A DNA stretch of 64,000 nt from Tyto alba (Eukaryota > Chordata > Aves > Strigiformes > Tytonidae): assembly GCF_018691265.1 (NCBI RefSeq), contig NW_024881278.1, positions 248,001-312,000 on the forward strand, in the 5' to 3' direction. Position 1 is the stretch's first letter, and every line of letters starts with the position of its first letter. The notes below the pieces were generated by a model that did not search any database, was not told the origin of the DNA, and saw nothing but the letters and a program-made list of their open reading frames with translations. The position numbers were made by a program, and so were the translations under genes. This document shows, piece by piece, positions 1 to 64,000 of this stretch.

Positions 1-3000
1 TTCTGACTAAGTGAATATGCCTAGAATTAAATCTTGTTTGTTTTGGGGCAATTTTGGTTTAATCTCAGCTTGCTTAAATGTTATGAAAGTTTCAGGACAG
101 AAATCCTCTTGTTACTGTGCTCTTAGTATGCAAACTCCCTACTTTATTCATTGTTGAATTGAAAGGGGGTTTTGTATTGTTTTCCCCACCTTGCCAGCTT
201 TCTTTGAGTATTTGTGTACTATGCCAATATTTTAATTACCCAAGTTTACTTGCCTTATGCTCTGTTTGTCTGTATTTCTGCAAACTCTTATTTTGATGTG
301 CTCAGCTCTATTTCTGATGCAGTTTAACTGGCCTGTGGGCTTTGATGTCTTATTAATCAGATTTCAGTGTTCTGTACCTGATTTTGATGTATGTGAATTA
401 GCTAAGTTATCCATGTTTATGGCTTAATTTTAAGGACATTACCTCCAACCATAGAGTGAATATTTACATTTGCAATTCCTCTATGCATCTGAAACCTGTT
501 GAGTTTCATTGGATTTGTCAAGGTTTTCTTGATGATTATCATACTTACATTGCAGTAGCCTTCAGTTTGGTGCTCTGTGAGTGGCCAGTGTTTGGCACTG
601 CTTGTGACTTTTCTTGAGTGAGACCTTCTTTGAGTGAGTTTATATTTACAATCTGTTTGTGACAGCTGAGATAGAAAGTGATCTATCAGGACCAGGATAC
701 ACTAGGCTGGTATTACAGGTTTGGGGTTTTTTGTTGTTTAGTTTTGTTTTGGGATTTTTTTTTTTTTAGATGAGAGAGAGGTAAGTGCTTTCTGATTATA
801 TTGTGGACAGTGAAGGGAAAATTTCTCCTAGATGGATTATTGCCTGTTTCATTTTGAGGCAAGGTCTTGCCCAAGGCACCTTCAAAGTGGAGTTTAAAAG
901 TAGCCCAAAAATAATAACAAAAGCTGGTTACTTTTAATGTGACAAAGAGGAAGTAATGTAGTCCTAAGTGGTATCCGCACGTGAGCTTACTAGGGCTTTA
1001 TCTTAAATTTGTGAGGGGTTTCATAAAGCCTCTTTCATTTGTTTCATCCTGTTGTCTGAAAGTGAACTTCATGCTTGATGAAATAATTGTGTGAAGTTGA
1101 GAATAGCCATGTGATGATGATGCTCACCAGTGGTGGGGTTTCAGCAGAGTGGATCCAAGCACTCGGTGTACTCAGGCAGCTTCAAACTGTTATTTGTAAA
1201 TTGTGGGCTTCCCCCCTTAGCAGGGAGATCCATGTAGGGAGGTGTCTCTGCTGTTAGTGGGTAGGGATTATTGCCTTAATAAGATGACAATCTTGTTATG
1301 TTGACATTCTTGCTAAATGCTGACCTTTCTGTAACCTGCTTTCCTGGCAAAGTGTTGAGGAGTTGCAAGCAGAGCAAACTGGCATCTACTTCCTTGCTCT
1401 GTTTTAGTTGAACTGAGCTACAATGGGGCATGGGTTAAACATTTGATTTGTTTTATTTGTTTGGGGTTTTTTTGTTTGTTTGTTCGGTTTTTTGTTTGTT
1501 TTTTTTTTTTTTTGTTTTTTTTTTTTTTTTTGTTTTGTTTTGTTTTTTTTTTTTAAAGGCAGAGTCTCTACTGTGGAAATTTTTGAATTTGAAGTAAGAG
1601 CCTGTGGTGCAGACTCAAAGGGAGTGAAGATATGGGTCAGATTGATATGATCCTGATGCTGTGAGCCCTGCTGTTTAGCTGGTAGCTGGAAACATACTAG
1701 TGCACCCCATGGATTTTTGGCTTGAACCAATAGTTTATAATTACCTACCCTCCCACCCAAGTTCAACTTTCAAAGAGGCCTTGGAGAAGATGATAATGAA
1801 TGCATCACAAGAAAGATAATGGGTAACTTGTTCATGTCATTAGCTCTCTGTCAAATATACCCAGTCAACAATAATGCATCTCTTCTAACTAGTGCCACTG
1901 CAAGTTTGTTGTAGGAGATGAAGTGTTATCCGAGTTGCATAGTTCTTAATATATCCCAGGGACATAATCACTGGTTTTCAGTGAGGGTCTGAAAAAGAGA
2001 TGATGTTTGGGTTTTTAAAATTATTTTTTTTTTAGTGATCTATGTTGCCACAATAGATAGCTAAAACGTTAATATTACAAAGTTCATATTAGAAGTTTAA
2101 GAAAAACACAGGACTTAAAATCGTTTCCCTTTTCCAGAGCTGACTCCGCTCGACTGCTAAAGTTAATGGTGAAATATAGTTACTACTTTGTTGGATGGTG
2201 GACATATCTGTAACAAAACACAGACAGACAATCTGCTAATAATGTTTTTTTGGAGTTGAGTATTGCGGGTTGCATGTCATGTTTGCATTTGTGTGGGTTT
2301 TGTTTTCTATGTCTTGGTAAACTTGTCAGGTAATTTAGCTTAATCTAGTTGAGAAACTGATAGGAAAATTGCTTTTCTGATGGCAATTACATATCAGGAA
2401 AGTTCTTGAATTTCACATTCTGCTTTTGTCAAATATTTTCATCCAAAATGTCACCCTACAGAAAGGGTGACAATTAGTTACACTGCTGTACGAGTAATTT
2501 CTGTCTTTTGTGTTTCTGTATTTCACTGTTGCAAAGAATTTAATTGGGTTGGGTGGTCAGCAGAGTGTTAAAAGAAGAGTTTTGGGGGTTTGATTATGAA
2601 AAAGAGACACTGTTCTGTCCTGCTCACTTTCAGGAAATATTCCTAGAGTTAAACAAGGTGGTTGCTTAATTTTGTTTGCTCTGTGTTTACTCCATCTCTC
2701 TTTTAGAAAGACTTTACTTTCTCTTGATACGAAATTGCCATTGTAATTGTCCCTATTCCCAGGCCCTCTGTAATTTATGCCATTCTTTGGGGGGTTTGGA
2801 GTTAGAAGTGCTGCATGTAGTATTCCCACGGAGACCATATTAATAGGAATGCTGTAAATAGTTTCTGTGACTGTGGTTTCCTTAACCAAGAATCCATGCC
2901 TTATGTAGGAATTTTTGTTTGCCTTTGTTTCAGATCATTTTGTTTAGCACCACCTTTATCAAAGCATTGCTTTCTAAAATTGTAGCTGTCATGGTTTGGT

Positions 3001-6000
3001 AACATGCCTCCTACCAGACTGTGGAACCTAATTACTTTGAGCATAATTCTGAGTAGTTCGGTTCCTGTTAATTACAGCTGTGACTTTGTAGGATGGGCTG
3101 AACTGATGTTAAAGGTCACTTGTGCCTGAGAGGGGCAATTCCCTACCCTGCTCCTGGCTGTCTTGCCCTCCTTACCTTGCGTTAGCTCTGGCCCCCTGGA
3201 CCAGTGCAGTTAGCTAACCTGGCAGAAAAGTAACCCAAAAAAGGGAAGCAAGTGGGTTTCTGCTGGCTTGAAGGATTGAATTGTCTTCTGGAGGAGTCAT
3301 ATAAGTTTGAGGGAGGCTGAAGGGGGGAGGACTAGGTTTTGGAAGCAAGGAGGTTGGGAAGCTGTTTGGGTGTGTTTCCTGAAGAGCAGAGCTAATTGGG
3401 GTCAGGTGGCCTGTCTGTGCCCTGGGACCAGTTATCTTGTGAAGTAGCAACTTGTTTAGAGATCACTTGTCTACATTTTCTTCAACAATTCCCATAGGAA
3501 GTAATCAAAACTAGAAGTATGTTGCTGTTACTGACTTAGACTTTGCTTTTCGGCCTAGTTTTTGTTGCAGCATTATATATTTTATATTACCAGTTTCCAT
3601 TTGAAGGACAAATATAAACTTGGCAAGAGATTTACCTCCTTGGACCTTGGATTTTATGTCTATACAGGTTCAGCTGCACAGATCTTTCCTTCTTATGAAT
3701 CTGCTGTTGTGGCATCTATTAAGAGGCAGTGCTAAATACTACCCTTCCTCCTCCTTTTCTTCTTCCACCTCCTTTTCTTTTCATACACATACCATACACA
3801 TCTCTTGCTTGGCTGACATTTCCCAAATAGAACTCATCTGAGTGCAGCCCTACCATTGCTCTTTCTTTCTCTATTTCATAGTAATAATGTCTTTCCAATT
3901 GTGAGGCATTTTGGTTAATGAATTTTTGTATAATGCAGTAACAACAAAACCTAGATTTTTCTAGGTTTTACTTCTAGTCAGTGGCAGTTTTTTATACAAC
4001 ATTTTGATCTGATATCCTACTACTGTCACAGAAATGCTAGTAATTATTTCCTGTTTAGTTAGGTAGTGCTTCTCCAGTTTAACTTTGTGGTTGGTGGATT
4101 TTTTTAAAACTCCTCCCTGCATATGGCAGTCTAGATCTCTGGAAGAGTATGTTTTTTTTTTTTAGCTACTGGTAGAATTGAGGATCTCTATATGGTTTTC
4201 CAGAACAGACATTGTACACATTTAGTAAAGTGACTGCATGTAGGTGCAGGCATTGTAGGCTTCTGGAAGACCTGTGTAATGTGTTCCTACTGACATAATG
4301 AAATCTGCATGTGAAGGAATTAGTTGAAGGCTCCTGATCCTGGAAACGGGGATGGGAGGAAAAACTGTTGGCTATTGCTATTAACGTCATCGTCAGAAAG
4401 GCTGGGAGTTAGAGTGCTTAAGGTGCAAGAGGAAACAAAAAATGAACATATGTTTTCTTACATGAGCCCCTTTGAAATTTTTGGTTGCATTTGCTAACTC
4501 AAAGATAGTTGTTTGAAATTACTTTTTCAGCCAGCTGTTCCTTATTGATGCTCCAATCTAAAAACTCATAAGTAATTGGTAACTTTAGTGTGATTAGGCT
4601 AAATGAAATCATAAGGCAGTGTCCTCAACATACTGAGCTATTGTATGGTACATATACAAGCACGCTCGAGTCGGAGCCAGCTCCAACACATATTGGTAAA
4701 CATAAGGTACTTCAGTCTTTCCCAGTCTCTCACTCATGAGTTTAGGCAAGGAATTGTTTTGTAACTGATGATTTTAAAGGTATTTCATGAGATCTCATAA
4801 AACCTGTCAGGAGTGCCTAAATCTTCATCCTTTGTAGGGAACCCTTGTGTCAGTAGGATCAGAACAATCCCTTTTTTTATATACTCAGATTAACAAAGGC
4901 AATTCATATTATTACTTGTGACAACACCTTCAATGATAACAATCTAAATGCAAAGTGGTAACTCATTCAGATTGTCAACTTCAATTCATGTTTTCTTAAG
5001 TAACAATTTATGCCCTTAAGGAGTTGGTAACCTGCTGTTACTTAAGGCATTGGTGACCTGCATTAAATCAGATTCTGTTCTTCCTTTCTGGCTTTCATGA
5101 GCCCTGGCACATACTTGTCCAGAGAATGGCCAGCTGGCCAAGGAGTCCCACTACTGCTGGTGTTGAAGAAAGAAAGAAATACTTAAGACACATTTGGTTT
5201 TTCCTGCTCATGATTTTGAAGACCTGAGAACATGACACTGAAGAAGAAATCCCTTTGCAGTGGGAGGGGACTGAATCAGCCATGAGGTGTGGAGAGCGCA
5301 GGTTTGACAAGGCTGCCTGCTGCTCAGACTCTATTCCTTTGACTGGGATTTTGTATATCCAGCTCCAAATGTATCTATAGATTTGTCTGTCTACTATTGA
5401 TAGTTTTTTGGGATTACCATTACAGAAGATTTTGTGATGAGTATCCTCATGCATTTCAATCAAGTTTGTTCCGAAGTTGTCACTAGCTCCTTCCTACCTT
5501 CTATCTTCTTTAGTTGCCATAGCACCTATGGAGCCATAGTCAGAGAAAGAAATATAACAGCTGGACACAGTATTGTTAAAAATAAATAATAAAATGACAA
5601 AAAAATTATCAGACATTTTTTCTCTGGCTGGCAGTGTCCTTTAAGCCTATGAAATTTTTCCATCTTGGTTTGCACATCCCAGCTGCATGCAGGATGCATA
5701 TCTTCAGGATCTCCTCACTTGTATCCGCTACAGTTGTCTTACTGATTACCTTACTAGTAAAAGTCGCCCCAAAACAGGTCCTTAAATAAGAATCCCTGAT
5801 GATCTCATGTCTTTATTAAAGCTTCAGTAATTTTTCTTGTTAATGTCAGAGGTTAAAAAATGCCAACCTTTGATTCATGGGCATCTTGCTTCTGTGTTTG
5901 TTTCTCACCATGAAAAGCATGTATTGGGAAGAGAAATAAGGAATAAAAATATTAGCTCATGCTTCCATGGTGCCACTTTTTCATGTGTTGCCGTCATTCT

Positions 6001-7864
6001 ATGGTACAGATAAAAGGAGCTCCTATTTTTGCTGTTAATGTTTTTAGCATCTTTTTTTCCACCATACAGTGATGAGTGGAGACACTGCTGCCATTGGTGG
6101 GGTGGGCAAAGAATGACTTACAGGGAAGGCTGACAGAGAAAATTTATTTTTTAACTGTTTTTTTTTTCCACAATCTATCAAGTTTGGACTACTCCTTGAC
6201 TTTGATAGGATTTCTGCTCGTCTCTCAAGATCTACCTGTAACCATCAGCCAGCAAATATCAGTACTCCCAGCATTGTAGAAGAGCATTACTACAGCAAGG
6301 AATAGTGAGAGGTTTGAGATTGGCTGTGCTAATTATGACCTGGGTAGATCTCTAAACACAGGAATGCACACTGCATTCATTTCCAGACTGTATTGCTGGC
6401 TGTTTTTCATAGTGTTAGGGTGGTTTTTTTTTTTCCTCCACTTGCGGTTCCACAAGCTTCTATATTAAGAATCAATACTGTCGGTATTTGGTGAGTCTCA
6501 TGGCCAGTCAGTAAAAGCCTTTGGGGTCCAAAAGTGACTTAAATTAGACTAATAGCCACTGTAAAGGTGGGCAGCTGTCTGCATCATTAAATTCTGTAAT
6601 TCTGGCCTTTTTTGATTTGAAAGTGGATGGGGGGGAAAATGTAAGAGCAGGGCTGGTCTCCCCTTCTGTGCCCTGTGTAGGGGGTAGAACAGGTACAGCA
6701 TTCAGTGCAGTGGTGGTCTAGCACAGTGCAGCTCTGGATACCAAGACCCCTGAGGAGAGGCTGTAGCTGAGCATCCTTAGGAGCTGCTGCTTCAGTGCTG
6801 GGGAGCAGCTTTGCTGCCCTCTCCCCGTAGCAGGGTGTGGGGGCATGGAAGTATCCTGAAAGCACTGGGCAAATGGCTTCTTGGTTTTCAGTTAGTAGTC
6901 AAATGTAACAGTTTTAGAAGAGAAAGCATTGTCATAATCATTTATGTTGCTTCTTAATGACTTATTTTATAAAATGTAACTTCCTTAGTTGTTCAGTAGA
7001 ATGTAGGCTTTAGCATGACGAACCCTGTGCAAAATGCAGCTAAGTTGCTGGGTAATTGCTGCTGAAGTTAGCCACAGAGCTGCTGTGGGAATGCTTTCAA
7101 ACTCTTTTGCTTGCTGGCTTTATTTTTTCACACTCTTGCAACAAGGGGAGGGTGCTGTAACTGGTGCAGAGTAAGGATCAAGTCACATACACTTCAGGGT
7201 ACAGCCCTTGGTACTTCCTGGGCCCTGCTTGTCTGCCGTGAGATCCATGGATGTTATAACTGCTTTGAAGTCGGTATTTCAGTGGTTTATTTATGGATTT
7301 TAATATGGAAGTACGGCATGGTCAAGGACTTGCATAATTTAGGACTGTTGTGTGGCAGTGTAATTTCCTGAGCATACTTAAGGCTTTGGGTCTTGGTACA
7401 AATTAACTGCCTAGTGGTTTGGGTTTTTTTTTAGGTAGATTGCTTTGTTGTTAGAAAATAAGTCCAGGATGAGAAATTTTGATGTGTACCTGAGATGAGG
7501 ATGCTAGCTACAGAATTCTTATTATTTGGTTCACTGTTATTAAACACAGTCATGGATTATTTTAATTAAGTGTTTTGGATATAATGGAATTCAATAATGA
7601 TGCTTACCTAAAGAAAATATATGCTGTAAATCCAATAAAAAAATAAATGCATTTATTTGGGGAAAAAAATTAACCTTGCATGAAAGGTAACTCTACAAGA
7701 TGTTCTTATTGTCTCCTCCTGAGGTGCTTTCACTGTTTTAGACCTTTGTGTATCTCAGTTGCTCTTTGACTCTATGTTGTCAAAGATTGTTGAGTTGAGA
7801 ATGCGGAGCTGATTGCTGTGTTCTACTCTCTACGTTTTATTCATTTATTTATTTATTTTTGTAG
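1..7864 (+). other. MAP4K3 intron 1 (3' part)
   Basis: No gene seen. AT-rich intronic DNA with a T/G-rich low-complexity tract near 1.45-1.55 kb, a short imperfect duplication near 5.02 kb, and somewhat GC-richer stretches near 3.1-3.4 and 6.6-6.9 kb. The short open frames there look like chance. No promoter or CpG island is visible, so the first exon is far upstream. Confidence 0.85.
1448..1554. repeat. T/G-rich low-complexity tract (GTTTT-like)
   Basis: About 107 bases of T runs broken by single or grouped G. Read on the other strand it gives a lysine- and asparagine-rich spurious frame. Confidence 0.9.
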
Positions 7865-62053
<54,189 letters not shown>

Positions 62054-64000
62054 GTATATTTCTGTTTTAATATTTTGGAAAAAAATACTTCTTTGTAATT
62101 TTTTTTTAGCCACTCGATTAATGCTGTATAATCCTTGTAAAAGTTGTCTTTACTGCAGTCACATAGGCACTAGCTATGTACTACCTAGAATTACTGTAAA
62201 TGTTTACTATCAAGGATAACTTTCAGTCATGTTTAAGTAGGAGATATGCATATATCATGTGTTGAACTTCATCGTAGTGCATTGTCCTGCAGTTAAATGA
62301 TCTGTTAAACAGTGTGGAATTTCCCTGATAAATTTTTGATTAAAGTTTCTGTTTTCTTTAAAGCTTTGTTACAGGATAGAATATTCTGCAACAAACATTG
62401 TGTTTCAGTTACAGGGAAGCAAGATGATCCTTTATACACTATATTCCATTTTCTTGGTCTTAAAAGCAGCTTTGCTGATGAGACTTGGTTTAATGAATCC
62501 CAGTTAAAACTCTCTCTTTGCAGAATCCTATAAATAATGATTTTTTTGAGGGGATACTGGGGAGGGGAAAATGCCAATTGCGGTCTACTTTGTATGGTGT
62601 CTTCTTCAGCTCTTTTGTTAATCTCTGAGACTTGTTTTCTTTCCTGCCCTCTCCCTAACTTAGGGAGCTATGCATCTGCCATCAAGATGGAGGAATTTGC
62701 AAGGACAGCCTTCACACTGTAAGCTGGAGGCGCTGGTGTTTGTTCATTTCCCAGGGTCCAGACATTGTAGATATGTTTGTTGTGTTGAGAAGAAGGCCTA
62801 GCTAGCTTGCACTGAGCTCCATGTAAACTGTAATTGTACTGGTGCTTGAGTTAGCTAGTTTAAACTCAGCTCAGGTACCTCTCAGCTGCTACACTGCAGT
62901 TGTACCTATGCTGAGAAATATCACTAATATAACAATTCTTGTAGGCCAGGTAGACCAATGAAAGTTTTGTTTGCCTTTTCTGTGTTGTTTATTTTGTGGT
63001 TTTGGGTTTTTTTTTTTTAATTAGCAAGGAAAATGGATGTAATGAAACTCATGTTCTCATATCCATCCTTGTTTTCTCTAAGTACCACGTTCTGTAGTGA
63101 GATGAGACTCACTCTAGTGCACTGCCACTTAGAGACAAGAAGAGATTCTTGTAAAAACAGCCAGTTATGTGTGGAACGGGAGGAATGAGTGACAGGTCAA
63201 TCAGCCTGCAGATCTGAAGTATTGCTGTTCTTCTGTAATTCTCAAATCAAAGCCTACTAGGTCACAATATACTTACACAGCTACAGAAGATCAATCAAAC
63301 TTGCACATTAAATTTGGGTACAGCCAAACTATTAGATGTTACTGTAGATTTTTTTCTTACAGTGTGTTTAGGTGATGAGACAACTTCAGGAATAGAAGTG
63401 CACCCTCTGTGCTAACCATTTGTTACAGCATTATTTATGATAACAGGCAATGGCATTTTCAAGTTCTGTGTTTCGCGTCATTGTTTACTCTAGGTCTGAT
63501 ACAATTCTTTATAAAAACAAAAATCCGTGGTTATTTTCCACTACATTCCACTTCAGTAATGGACAAAGCGGAAATACCATGCATTTCCAGGAGTTAGCAC
63601 AACTTCAAGATTAATCTCTTGCTCTTTGGCAGAAAAAATTTTCAACTAATTTACAGATCTCTTCAAATCTTTCTAATAAACCAGCAGTGAGGGGTGAGGT
63701 TTTTGGTGGTTATTTTTGTTTGTTTGTTTTATCGGTGGTTTTGGGGTTGTTTAAGAACAGAACAAACGTTCTCCTGAGTTTTCTGTCTAGCTCAGTAGTC
63801 TATTTTCTAAAGTGGCAGTAGGAAATGTCCATGAGGTTGGCCACTGTATGCTGTCCATTCTCCTCAGACTCCACTGCAGTCATTAAATCGGGGATGTTGG
63901 AGCTTCCTTGCCTATTTGCTTTTTGTGTCCATTTATGGACCTGTTGGACATGAGTATGTCTAATCCCTTGTTTACACTGTTGATACTTTCTATCTTCATG
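62054..64000 (+). other. MAP4K3 intron 24 (5' part)
   Basis: 1947 nt to the window edge. I searched for the next CNH exon and found no matching codons, so the intron continues beyond the window. Short open frames here look like chance. Confidence 0.8.

Noticed and set aside
1404..1766. Minus-strand 120-codon frame rich in Lys, Asn and Thr
   Set aside because: The lysine-rich part is the complement of a T/G low-complexity tract.
2990..3200. Sequence starting tgtcatggttt near 2.99 kb as another LTR
   Set aside because: The similarity to avian LTR starts stops after about ten bases, and no matching end or target duplication was found.

Overview
This window is vertebrate nuclear DNA, almost certainly from a bird. 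It is AT-rich and sparsely coding, with GT-AG introns. Its interspersed repeats are avian in type: CR1 LINE fragments with decayed reverse transcriptase and avian LTRs. No mammalian-type SINEs or LINE-1 were seen. The species cannot be told from the sequence.

The only gene I can support is MAP4K3 (GLK, germinal-centre-kinase-like kinase), read on the + strand. Twenty-three coding exons between 7865 and 62053 join without a frame break into 1695 nt, or 565 codons. By alignment with my memory of human MAP4K3 they correspond to about residues 33-597 of a protein of roughly 890 residues. The first exon (N-terminus and glycine-rich loop) lies upstream of the window. The exons for about the last 300 residues (most of the CNH domain) lie downstream. 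Exon numbers 2-24 used here are inferred.

Layout: 1-7864 is the end of a large first intron. Exons 2-12 (7865-30945) encode the Ste20-type kinase domain and its C-terminal edge. These include the ATP-binding lysine, the HRD and DFG motifs, the activation-loop serine equivalent to human Ser170, and the substrate-binding APE motif. Exons 9-12 are tightly packed, with introns of 297, 83 and 100 nt. Exons 13-22 (36097-57635) encode the linker: basic and acidic stretches, a 21-residue in-frame exon that is probably an alternative cassette, and proline-rich SH3-binding motifs. Exons 23-24 (60788-62053) begin the citron-homology (CNH) domain. The rest of the window is intron.

The introns hold most of the other structure. 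The 8-kb intron 3 contains a 955-bp sense-oriented LTR with TG...CA ends and a perfect 5-bp target duplication, and an antisense LTR-like element about 830 bp beyond it. Intron 5 contains a 1.06-kb antisense CR1 with a broken reverse transcriptase. Older CR1 remnants lie near 42.4 kb and 57.2 kb. There is also a 43-bp tandem duplication at 59.2 kb and many poly-T and poly-A tracts. I found no RNA gene, promoter, CpG island, CRISPR array or other complete gene, and no sign of a new biological system. The most informative points are the complete internal exon map, the candidate cassette exon with a weak donor, and the dated insertions.
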